Below are positions 44,396 through 52,316 of a stretch of DNA of 64,000 nt, one piece after another. Position 1 is the stretch's first letter. Each line of letters starts with the position of its first letter. This DNA comes from Chitinophagales bacterium (lineage in GTDB: Bacteria > Bacteroidota > Bacteroidia > Chitinophagales > Chitinophagaceae), in contig JAAFIK010000001.1 of NCBI GenBank assembly GCA_013298665.1, positions 124,001 through 188,000 on the forward strand. Reading direction: 5' to 3'. A program made the translations under genes and the position numbers. The notes under the pieces were generated by a model. The model saw nothing but the letters and a program-made list of their open reading frames with translations, had not been told where the DNA came from and did no database searches.

Positions 44396-44587
44396 CTTGT
44401 TCTCCTTTGTTCGGGTGGTTCTGGTGTGAGTATTACGGGTTGCGCGGGGTGCTTTGGGGGGAAAAATCCGGTAAATGCCGTTCTATGGGATATTTTGTTT
44501 CCTTTATTTAGCTTTTTTTCTACTTTCGCGTTCCGGGTGCAACTTATGAATGATTAATCCGTGCCCGATCCTAAATCAGTTCATTAT

Positions 44588-47500
44588 ATGAGAACATACT
44601 TTACTTTGCTGCTGGCGTTCTTTTTCGCCAACAATGTCCAGTCGCAATCTATTACAGTCAATACACCGAATGGCGGCGAAATTCTTTATGCCTGCCAGTC
44701 GTATATCATTTCCTGGAATGCGTCGGGGACTTCCAATTTTTATGATATTGACTACTCGCTCAATAATGGCAGTACCTGGGCCTCGGTTGCCTCGAACCTG
44801 AACGTAACGAATGGACAATTTTCCTGGACGGTGCCCAATGCGGAATCGAATACCTGTCTTATCCGCGTAAGGGACAAAAATGACAATAGTAAGGTTGATA
44901 TCAGTGATGCTGTTTTTTCTATCCGTATTCCTGTAACGGTTACCGCGCCCAATGGTGGCGAGCAGTGGCAGGGGGGATCGACCAAACTGATTACCTGGAA
45001 CATACAGGGTACTTCGCTTACGTTCAACCTGGATTATTCCACGAATGGGGGCAGTTCCTGGACGCCGATTGTATCCAATTTATCCACCTCTGTGGGTACC
45101 TATAACTGGACTGTTCCGAATACACCTTCTACGAACTGTTTGGTACGGGTAAGGGATGCGGTAACCAATTGTATGCAGGATCAAAGCAATGCGCCTTTTA
45201 CGATTACTGCTGCACAGCCTGTGCTGACGTATCCCAATGGTGGGGAGAGTTTTCACTGGAATGAGTTGTTGGCGATTACGTGGAATGCGTCTACTTTTTT
45301 TACAACGGTTCGTCTGGAGTATTCGCTGGACAATGGAGTGACGTGGCAGTTGATTGCTGCTGCGGCTCCGAATAACGGCAGCTATAGCTGGCAGGTTCCA
45401 TCCAATACGGGTACGCAGGTGCTTGTGAAGGCGAGCAACAGCAGTAATGTGAGCATCAATGATGTGAGCAATGGTGTGTTTACGATCCTTCGTCCACTGG
45501 TGATTACTGCTCCCAATGGTGGTGAGAGTCTGCTGGGTTGTAATAGCTATACGGTTCGGCTGACGCGTAGTTCTTTTGTGGGTGGTACGTTGTTTTTTGA
45601 GTACAGTGTAAATGGCGGCACCAGTTGGTTGCCGATCACGAACTTCAGCAATAGTGGTGCTGCGGTCACGTCGTTCAACTGGACGGTACCCAATGGTATC
45701 AGCAGCGGGCAGTGTCTTGTACGTGGTTACAACAGCAGTGTAGCTGGTATGTCCGACACGAGTGATGCGGTGTTTACGATCCAGCCCAATAATGTGATTA
45801 CGGTGACTGCTCCCAATGGGGGGGAGGTTATCCCTGCATTATCGAGTACGGTGATTACGTGGACCAATACTGCTGGTTCGAGCGGGTTGTATAATGTGGA
45901 GTACAGTTCAAATAATGGCAATAACTGGACGACGCTTGCAACTGGTATCAGTGGCAACAGTTATAACTGGACCAATATCCCGAATGTGCCATCGTCTTTT
46001 TACCTTGTTCGTGTGAGTGACAATGCGAATACCTGCCGCAATGATGTGAGTGATGGTTTGTTCCGTGTGAGTGCTGCACAGCCTGTGCTGACGTATCCCA
46101 ATGGTGGGGAGAGTTTTCACTGGAATGAGTTGTTGGCGATTACGTGGAATGCGTCTACTTTTTTTACAACGGTTCGTCTGGAGTATTCGCTGGACAATGG
46201 AGTGACGTGGCAGTTGATTGCTGCTGCGGCTCCGAATAACGGCAGCTATAGCTGGCAGGTTCCATCCAATACGGGTACGCAGGTGCTTGTGAAGGCGAGC
46301 AACAGCAGTAATGTGAGCATCAATGATGTGAGCAATGGTGTGTTTACGATCCTTCGTCCACTGGTGATTACTGCTCCCAATGGTGGTGAGAGTCTGCTGG
46401 GTTGTAATAGCTATACGGTTCGGCTGACGCGTAGTTCTTTTGTGGGTGGTACGTTGTTTTTTGAGTACAGTGTAAATGGCGGCACCAGTTGGTTGCCGAT
46501 CACGAACTTCAGCAATAGTGGTGCTGCGGTCACGTCGTTCAACTGGACGGTACCCAATGGTATCAGCAGCGGGCAGTGTCTTGTACGTGGTTACAACAGC
46601 AGTGTAGCTGGTATGTCCGACACGAGTGATGCGGTGTTTACGATCCAGCCCAATAATGTGATTACGGTGACTGCTCCCAATGGGGGGGAGGTTATCCCTG
46701 CATTATCGAGTACGGTGATTACGTGGACCAATACTGCTGGTTCGAGCGGGTTGTATAATGTGGAGTACAGTTCAAATAATGGCAATAACTGGACGACGCT
46801 TGCAACTGGTATCAGTGGCAACAGTTATAACTGGACCAATATCCCGAATGTGCCATCGTCTTTTTACCTTGTTCGTGTGAGTGACAATGCGAATACCTGC
46901 CGCAATGATGTGAGTGATGGTTTGTTCCGTGTGAGTGCTGCACAGCCTGTGCTGACGTATCCCAATGGTGGGGAACAATTGTGGTCGTCTTCAACAACAA
47001 ATATTACGTGGAATGCGTCTACTTTTTTTACAACGGTTCGTCTGGAGTATTCGCTGGACAATGGAGTGACGTGGCAGTTGATTGCTGCTGCGGCTCCGAA
47101 TAACGGCAGCTATAGCTGGACGGTACCCAACAGCAACTCGGCGAACTGCCTGGTGCGGGCGAGCAACAGCAGCAATGTGAGCATCAATGATGCGAGTAAT
47201 GGTGTGTTTACGATTCTGCCGGTGGTGAAGTTGTTTAACCCCAATGGTCTGGAGCAATTGGGTGCCTGTACGCAAACCTCTATTACTTTTGCGCATACGC
47301 CTGTATTGACGAGTTATACGATAGATTATTCTGTAAACAATGGGGTTAGCTGGGTTAACATTGTGACGAATCAATCTTTTCCGGGTACGACCGGATCTTA
47401 CAACTGGTCTATACCTAATCTGCCGTCTACTACCGCGCTTGTTCGGGTATATCCTGGCAGTAATGTTTCCCTTGGTGATCAGAGTGATACCATTTTTACC

Positions 47501-49255
47501 ATCCGGCCTTCTGTTACGGTTGTATTGCCCAGCTATGGTGGTGTTCTTCAGTCGGGAAGTAGTTATATGATCAAATGGAATTCTGATGGTATTTCTAATT
47601 TGTATGATATTGCTTATTCGGTAGCAGGGCCAACGGGTCCGTGGACGAATATTGTGCTGGCTTACAATACGGCTTCGAATACGTACAACTGGACGGTACC
47701 CAATGTTCCCTCTGAGAATGCGTATATCCGTGTAAGGGATAATGTTAATGGCTGTAAGGAGGATGTTTCTGATTTCGCGTTTGCGATAAGGACGACTCCT
47801 GCTCCGCTGACGATTGTGGCGCCTAACGCAGCGGATACGCTGAATGGGTGTCAGACTTATACGATCAACTGGACGGAAAGCGGCCCGCCTATTGGCAGCT
47901 ATACCATTGACTGGTCTGCGAATGGAGGGCTTAGCTGGAGTAATGTGGTGACGGGGTACAATACAACCGGTGGCAGTTACAACTGGGTGGTACCCAATGT
48001 CAATACCAGTAAGGGGCTGGTAAGGGTGAGTGCAAGTAATGTTTCAACGATATTTGACATTTGTGATTTAGGATTTGTGATCCGTGCAAGGTCGATAAAG
48101 GCCAGCCCCGATACGGTTGTTTGTTCGGGTGTGCCAGTAAACTTGCTGGCTGTGGGTGGGGTAGGCAATTATAGCTGGTCACCGTCAGATTTCCTGAGTG
48201 CTGCCAATATTGCCAATCCTGTGGCGACTCCGGCGGGTACCATACAGTATGTGGTCACTTCTTCCAACGGAAGTTGTATGGTACGTGATTCGGTGCGTAT
48301 CGTTGTGCAGCCGGCACCTGTATTCAGTATTCTTGCGGATGCCACCAATATCTGCGGGGGGCAGTTGGTTACTTTTACCGCGCGGGTGGTTCAGGGTGGC
48401 TCCAGTCCTTCTTTTCAGTGGAAATTGAATGGTAATAATGTGGGCAGCAACGACAGTACTTTCCGGGTCAGTACATTGCGTACGGGGGATACGGTCAGTT
48501 GTGTGCTGGGTTATTCGCCTGCTTGTTTTGCGCCTGTAACCAGTAATAAGATAGGCGTATTCGTGAATGCGAAACCCAATCTTGGCGGGGATACTACTGT
48601 GAGTGTTTCCTGCAATGGGTGTACTGTAAATCTTACTGCTTTGTATAACACTTCGGGTTATTTGTATGTATCGTGGAATACGCCCATTCCTGCTGCTGCC
48701 CAGCCCGGGGTGTACCGGCTTATTGTAAGCCAGTTGAATGGGTGTACCTGTCCGGATACAGATACGGCTTTTGTATATGTGAATGCGTTTACGGGTCTGG
48801 CTGTGCAAACCTGTGTGAATGGTAATGCGTCGTTGACAGCGGCTGTTACCGGCAGCAATTATCAATGGCAGGTGAATACGGGTAGTGGATTTGTGGATAT
48901 GGTTAACAATGGTAATTATGCCGGGGTACATGAGCGGACACTTAATATGGTTGGTTTGCCGGGCAGTTTTTATGGGTATCAGTACCGTTGTGTAGTGGAT
49001 GGCAGTCCTGCTGCAGCCAGTACACTCAGTTTTGCGGCGTATTGGTCGGGTAATTCCAATACCGACTGGGAAAACCCATCGAACTGGGGTTGTGGCGCTG
49101 TTCCGGATCGCTATACGGATGTATTTATTTATGGTGGTAAGGCCAACTATCCTGAGGTGAATTGTAACCGGGTTTGCAGGAGTATTTATGCGGCACCTTC
49201 TACTTCGCTGAAGGTGAGCAGTGATAAGATTCTGCTGCTGACCGGTAAAAATTAG
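44588..49255 (+). CDS. Large secreted repeat protein (about 12 Kre9/KNH-like beta repeats, Ig-like C-terminal part)
   Basis: 1555-residue exported protein. Signal peptide about 1-20 (FFANNVQSQ). About twelve repeats of roughly 95 residues follow, each with a PNGGE-type start, a W-N/T-x-x-G region, a YS-x-NNG-x-x-W segment and an NW-x-VPN-x-x-S-x-x-x-LVRV end. This pattern matches Ser-Thr-rich/Kre9-KNH-like extracellular repeats. Residues from about 1175 look like Ig/PKD-type domains, and the C-terminal YWSGNSNTDWENPSNW begins a G8-like region ending LLLTGKN. No T9SS tail is recognised. Three repeats (864 bp) are duplicated in tandem with DNA that is identical by eye. A surface adhesin or structural role is inferred. 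Confidence 0.8.
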   Translation: MRTYFTLLLAFFFANNVQSQSITVNTPNGGEILYACQSYIISWNASGTSNFYDIDYSLNNGSTWASVASNLNVTNGQFSWTVPNAESNTCLIRVRDKNDNSKVDISDAVFSIRIPVTVTAPNGGEQWQGGSTKLITWNIQGTSLTFNLDYSTNGGSSWTPIVSNLSTSVGTYNWTVPNTPSTNCLVRVRDAVTNCMQDQSNAPFTITAAQPVLTYPNGGESFHWNELLAITWNASTFFTTVRLEYSLDNGVTWQLIAAAAPNNGSYSWQVPSNTGTQVLVKASNSSNVSINDVSNGVFTILRPLVITAPNGGESLLGCNSYTVRLTRSSFVGGTLFFEYSVNGGTSWLPITNFSNSGAAVTSFNWTVPNGISSGQCLVRGYNSSVAGMSDTSDAVFTIQPNNVITVTAPNGGEVIPALSSTVITWTNTAGSSGLYNVEYSSNNGNNWTTLATGISGNSYNWTNIPNVPSSFYLVRVSDNANTCRNDVSDGLFRVSAAQPVLTYPNGGESFHWNELLAITWNASTFFTTVRLEYSLDNGVTWQLIAAAAPNNGSYSWQVPSNTGTQVLVKASNSSNVSINDVSNGVFTILRPLVITAPNGGESLLGCNSYTVRLTRSSFVGGTLFFEYSVNGGTSWLPITNFSNSGAAVTSFNWTVPNGISSGQCLVRGYNSSVAGMSDTSDAVFTIQPNNVITVTAPNGGEVIPALSSTVITWTNTAGSSGLYNVEYSSNNGNNWTTLATGISGNSYNWTNIPNVPSSFYLVRVSDNANTCRNDVSDGLFRVSAAQPVLTYPNGGEQLWSSSTTNITWNASTFFTTVRLEYSLDNGVTWQLIAAAAPNNGSYSWTVPNSNSANCLVRASNSSNVSINDASNGVFTILPVVKLFNPNGLEQLGACTQTSITFAHTPVLTSYTIDYSVNNGVSWVNIVTNQSFPGTTGSYNWSIPNLPSTTALVRVYPGSNVSLGDQSDTIFTIRPSVTVVLPSYGGVLQSGSSYMIKWNSDGISNLYDIAYSVAGPTGPWTNIVLAYNTASNTYNWTVPNVPSENAYIRVRDNVNGCKEDVSDFAFAIRTTPAPLTIVAPNAADTLNGCQTYTINWTESGPPIGSYTIDWSANGGLSWSNVVTGYNTTGGSYNWVVPNVNTSKGLVRVSASNVSTIFDICDLGFVIRARSIKASPDTVVCSGVPVNLLAVGGVGNYSWSPSDFLSAANIANPVATPAGTIQYVVTSSNGSCMVRDSVRIVVQPAPVFSILADATNICGGQLVTFTARVVQGGSSPSFQWKLNGNNVGSNDSTFRVSTLRTGDTVSCVLGYSPACFAPVTSNKIGVFVNAKPNLGGDTTVSVSCNGCTVNLTALYNTSGYLYVSWNTPIPAAAQPGVYRLIVSQLNGCTCPDTDTAFVYVNAFTGLAVQTCVNGNASLTAAVTGSNYQWQVNTGSGFVDMVNNGNYAGVHERTLNMVGLPGSFYGYQYRCVVDGSPAAASTLSFAAYWSGNSNTDWENPSNWGCGAVPDRYTDVFIYGGKANYPEVNCNRVCRSIYAAPSTSLKVSSDKILLLTGKN
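45208..46935 (+). repeat. 864-bp tandem duplication inside the repeat protein gene
   Basis: Copy 1 (45208-46071) and copy 2 (46072-46935) show no base difference by eye over 864 bp (288 codons, three protein repeats, in frame). A partial third copy starts at 46936 (39 bp identical) and resumes at about 47003-47119. The absence of silent changes points to a recent event or ongoing homogenisation. Confidence 0.92.
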
Positions 49256-49349
49256 GGTGGTGGTGTGGGGTGTCACCCCAAATGGGTATTGCGGGATATG
49301 GTGTTTTCAGTATATTTAAATGCCTTAATACCTTTAATTACGATAAACA

Positions 49350-50639
49350 ATGGAGACCTACGGCAAAATATTATTGGTGGCAATGCCTGCCTTTCTGTTG
49401 CTGGTGCTGTTTGAAAAGTGGTATGGCTGGCGGCGGCGGAAGGATGCCATACACAATATGGACATGATCAGCAGCCTGAGCAGCGGCATCACTAATGTGA
49501 CGAAGGAAGTGCTTGGGCTGAGTATTACCATACTGGCTTATAGCTGGTTTCTGAACCGTATGGCGGTTGTACAGCTGCAGTCGAAGGTCTGGATATTTAT
49601 CATCGCTTTTATCGTGATTGATTTTGCGGGCTACTGGATGCATCGGTGGAGCCACCACATCAACTTTTTCTGGAACTATCATATTATTCACCACAGCAGT
49701 GAGGAATTTAACCTGGCCTGTGCATTGCGACAAAGTGTTTCCACTTTTGCCAATCCTTTTACTTTTTTACTGATACCGGCTGCTTTGGTGGGTATACCTG
49801 AAGTGGTTATTGCCACTATTGCCCCGCTGCATTTGTTTGCGCAGTTCTGGTACCATACCACGCACATCAATAAGATGGGGTTTCTGGAGCATGTATTGGT
49901 TACGCCATCGCACCACCGGGTACACCATGCGTTGAATCCGGAGTACTTAGACAAGAACCTGGGGCAGATTTTTATCGTTTGGGATAAGCTTTTTGGTACT
50001 TTTCAGGCGGAATTGCCGGATGTGCCGCCGGTATATGGTATTACACGGCCGGTACGTACCTGGAACCCGATCCGGATCAATTTTCAGCACCTGTGGTTGC
50101 TGGTGAAGGATGCGTGGCGAACAAACAGTTTTAAGGCGAAATTGCTGATCTGGTTTAAACCTACGGGCTGGCGTCCTGCGGATGTGGAGGAGCGGTATCC
50201 GGTGTATAAGATCGGGAATCCTTACCGGTTTGAAAAATATGCTCCTGCCAGTTCCGGGGCACTTCATGTGTGGAGCTGGGTACAGATCGGGGTTACGCTG
50301 TTGCTGATCAGTTATCTTTTTGGTAATCTTGCCCCGATTGGCAGTCCGGGTATATTCTGGTATGGTGCGTATGTTTTTGTGGCGGTGTATGCTTATACGG
50401 AGCTGATGGACCGGAACCCCTATGCGCTGGTGTGGGAGGTACTGAAGAATGGGTATGGTATTTACCTGCTGTTCAGTACGGGGGATTGGTTTGGCAGCAG
50501 CGGGTTGTTGCCGGGGTTGCAATATGTGATTCTTGTCTATTTTATTGTGGCTACGATTGTTACGGCGTGGCTGGTGCAGAAGCATTACCGGGAAGATAAG
50601 GTTAATGCAACTGTACAGTTGGCTGGTTCTGGTGTATAG
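49350..50639 (+). CDS. Sterol desaturase/fatty acid hydroxylase family membrane protein
   Basis: 429-residue integral membrane di-iron enzyme. Histidine boxes are MHRWSHH, HHSSEEFNLACALRQS, and SHHRVHHALN. It has about four N-terminal transmembrane segments and three or more C-terminal ones (FYLFGNLAPIG region, WYGAYVFVAVYAY, and GLQYVILVYFIVATIVTAWL). The C-terminal extension beyond the hydroxylase domain is longer than in minimal family members and resembles the alkylglycerol-monooxygenase-type layout. The lipid substrate is unknown. The next genes are on the other strand. Confidence 0.88.
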   Translation: METYGKILLVAMPAFLLLVLFEKWYGWRRRKDAIHNMDMISSLSSGITNVTKEVLGLSITILAYSWFLNRMAVVQLQSKVWIFIIAFIVIDFAGYWMHRWSHHINFFWNYHIIHHSSEEFNLACALRQSVSTFANPFTFLLIPAALVGIPEVVIATIAPLHLFAQFWYHTTHINKMGFLEHVLVTPSHHRVHHALNPEYLDKNLGQIFIVWDKLFGTFQAELPDVPPVYGITRPVRTWNPIRINFQHLWLLVKDAWRTNSFKAKLLIWFKPTGWRPADVEERYPVYKIGNPYRFEKYAPASSGALHVWSWVQIGVTLLLISYLFGNLAPIGSPGIFWYGAYVFVAVYAYTELMDRNPYALVWEVLKNGYGIYLLFSTGDWFGSSGLLPGLQYVILVYFIVATIVTAWLVQKHYREDKVNATVQLAGSGV

Positions 50640-50643
50640 CTGA

Positions 50644-51192
50644 TTAGTCTTCAAGCATAATGATACAATAGCGGTAGGCCTGCCAAAAACAAGATACATC
50701 ATTAATTTGCAGGGCATCTGTTTGGATTGTGTAGCATCCAGCGGTTCTCATCGGGAAGATATTTTTTATGATACCGGATACGGGTATTCTTTTTACTGAT
50801 GTTGATTGTGATGCGAAATCGTTGTAATTGATATTCGCGGTTTGAAGGATAAAATTACCTTCTGCATCTTCCCTGATGATATTGTATTTGCTGATAAGGT
50901 CGTCTTTTTTTGCAATAAGGTATTGCACCATGTTTTGTTCCTGATTAATACTATCTGCGGCGGAGTATTTACCGGCAAAATCAGCGGCTTCTGCTTTTGC
51001 CGCATTAAGATCGGCCTGCTGCTCTACGAGTGAGTTGTTTTGTGTGGATATGATCTGCGATAGCCGGTAATTTTCATTGCGCAGCAATTGATTTTCGGAT
51101 TCAAGTTTGCGTATCTTCTCTTCCTGTTCTTTATTGGTACAGGACTGTGTACAGAGGGCAAAGCTGCAAAAGATCATGAACAGTATGCGCAT
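50644..51192 (-). CDS. Coiled-coil lipoprotein, unknown
   Basis: 182-residue predicted lipoprotein with lipobox CTQSC (Cys18). A strong coiled coil follows (about 20-70): KEQEEKIRKLESENQLLRNE, then NYRLSQIISTQNNSLVEQQA. The C-terminal half contains GIIKNIFPMRTAGCYTIQTD and ends QAYRYCIIMLED. I do not recognise the family. It lies 3 bp downstream of the gene for the Tat-like protein, so they form a tight two-gene unit. It converges on the hydroxylase gene with a 4-bp gap. Confidence 0.65.
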   Translation of the reverse strand: MRILFMIFCSFALCTQSCTNKEQEEKIRKLESENQLLRNENYRLSQIISTQNNSLVEQQADLNAAKAEAADFAGKYSAADSINQEQNMVQYLIAKKDDLISKYNIIREDAEGNFILQTANINYNDFASQSTSVKRIPVSGIIKNIFPMRTAGCYTIQTDALQINDVSCFWQAYRYCIIMLED

Positions 51193-51195
51193 GGC

Positions 51196-51858
51196 TCAGG
51201 AAATGGTTTGTAAAGGGATTTTTCGATTTTTCACTTCGTAGGATGCACTCTCTATGGTGCAGATACAATCTGGCCTGTGTTCGTAACGCTGTAATAACAC
51301 CCTTCCGGATTCCTGATTTTCATACTCGGTAAAGTATTTGCTGTTGCCCGAAAAATTTCTGACGATCTCATTTTTGGGAAGCAGTATCCTGGCGTTGTTG
51401 ATTTTAGGGCTTTTGTCCACTTTATGCATAAAAGTAGCCAGTTTACCGATTTGTTCTGACTCGGATTTTTGCAACTGTATAATCCTGTTATTGTCTGCGG
51501 CGGTGTTGTATTGATAAAACGGAACGATCATGTCTCCACTGTAATAATTGACTTGCTGGCTTGCCATTGGGTAATAGAACAGGGAACCAGATTGATAAAC
51601 TATGGGTTGTATCTGCATACCGCTACTGGTATATGGGCGATTGTTTTCGTTTATTTTTTCGCGAAAATCGTCATCAAAGAATTGTTTTTTGATATAATCT
51701 GCTACTGTACTCACAATGACTTCTATGACTATGGCTTCAGCCAATTCAGCTAAAAAGAGGATGAAGGGATTCGGGGGCTGGGTAAACAAATGTCTGGGAG
51801 AGATGGTTGCACCGGCCGCAAATATGCTGCTGTTTTTAATAAATGTTCTTCTTTCCAT
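51196..51858 (-). CDS. Predicted exported protein with Tat-like signal, unknown
   Basis: 220-residue protein starting MERRTFIKNSSIFAAGATIS, a twin-arginine-like leader (RRTFIK), followed by LFTQPPNPFILFLAELAEAI and a hydrophobic helix (IVIEVIVSTVADYI). The rest is Tyr/Gln/Asn rich (FYYPMASQQVNYYSGD, FYQYNTAADNNRIIQ). No cofactor motif is seen. The family is not recognised. The stop and the downstream ATG are 3 bp apart, implying translational coupling with the lipoprotein. Confidence 0.6.
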   Translation of the reverse strand: MERRTFIKNSSIFAAGATISPRHLFTQPPNPFILFLAELAEAIVIEVIVSTVADYIKKQFFDDDFREKINENNRPYTSSGMQIQPIVYQSGSLFYYPMASQQVNYYSGDMIVPFYQYNTAADNNRIIQLQKSESEQIGKLATFMHKVDKSPKINNARILLPKNEIVRNFSGNSKYFTEYENQESGRVLLQRYEHRPDCICTIESASYEVKNRKIPLQTIS

Positions 51859-51907
51859 TGTGCATAGTTTAGTGGGATTTGTTAATATATTGGTTAGTGA
51901 CTCTATG

Positions 51908-52070
51908 TTAAACCCAGATTACTGAATAGAAAATCTACTCCAGGTCGAAATTGCTTCAAATACGGGCTTTTCCACGCAGGGTTTACTACGATTTCAAAGA
52001 AAATGCTTGCGGACTCCCCGTTTTTTTGCTCTTTCAACGCTTGTAACGATTTCTACTGCGTAATACGTGT
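51908..52070 (+). repeat. MITE-like dispersed repeat (copy A, upstream of rpoB)
   Basis: 163 bp starting TTAAACCCAGATTACTGAAT and ending AACGATTTCTACTGCGTAAT plus a few bases. The two ends are imperfect inverted repeats: ATTACtgaATAGAAAATC on one side, and ATTACgcaGTAGAAATCG when the other end is read on the opposite strand. The interior shares CGAAATT, ACGGGC, TTTCAAAGAAAA and CTTGCGG blocks with copy B at 56212-56420, in the same orientation. Confidence 0.65.
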
Positions 52071-52194
52071 TGAAAGGTTGTACCCACCATTTTCCGGGAT
52101 AAAGGTACAAAAAAAGACGATTTGTGGCTTTGCGGGATATTTTTTGGGAAAAACCAATGGTTGCAGGCTTATGGGGCATATTTGTTCGTAAAAA

Positions 52195-52227
52195 TTGCCG
52201 GTTCTATCAGTTTTTTCAGTACCTTTG
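52195..52227 (+). promoter_or_regulatory. Candidate rpoB promoter
   Basis: TTG (52195-52197), 22 nt, then TACCTTTG (52220-52227), a perfect TAnnTTTG core. The spacing is slightly longer than the 19-21 nt norm. It sits just downstream of repeat copy A. Confidence 0.5.
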
Positions 52228-52316
52228 CCCTCCTTTAATTTCGGGTTAGTGGCATTTTCTGGCTACTGATTTGATTTTCAAAGGATTCTGCACATTAAAA
52301 CTTCTTAATAAGTAAT

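Larger units (their letters stand above)
51859..52316 (+). other. Upstream region of rpoB
   Basis: 458 bp without a gene. It contains a MITE-like repeat (51908-52070) and the candidate rpoB promoter (52195-52227). No rplL or rplJ sequence precedes rpoB. The transcript leader from the candidate promoter is about 85 nt. Confidence 0.6.

Noticed and set aside
48185-49276. 363-codon minus-strand open frame inside the repeat protein gene
   Set aside because: Low-complexity Thr/Ile/Arg-rich translation typical of an antisense shadow; the plus-strand repeat pattern is clear.
49256-49349. GGGGTGTCACCCC inverted repeat as a terminator
   Set aside because: The stem is short and lacks a following T run.
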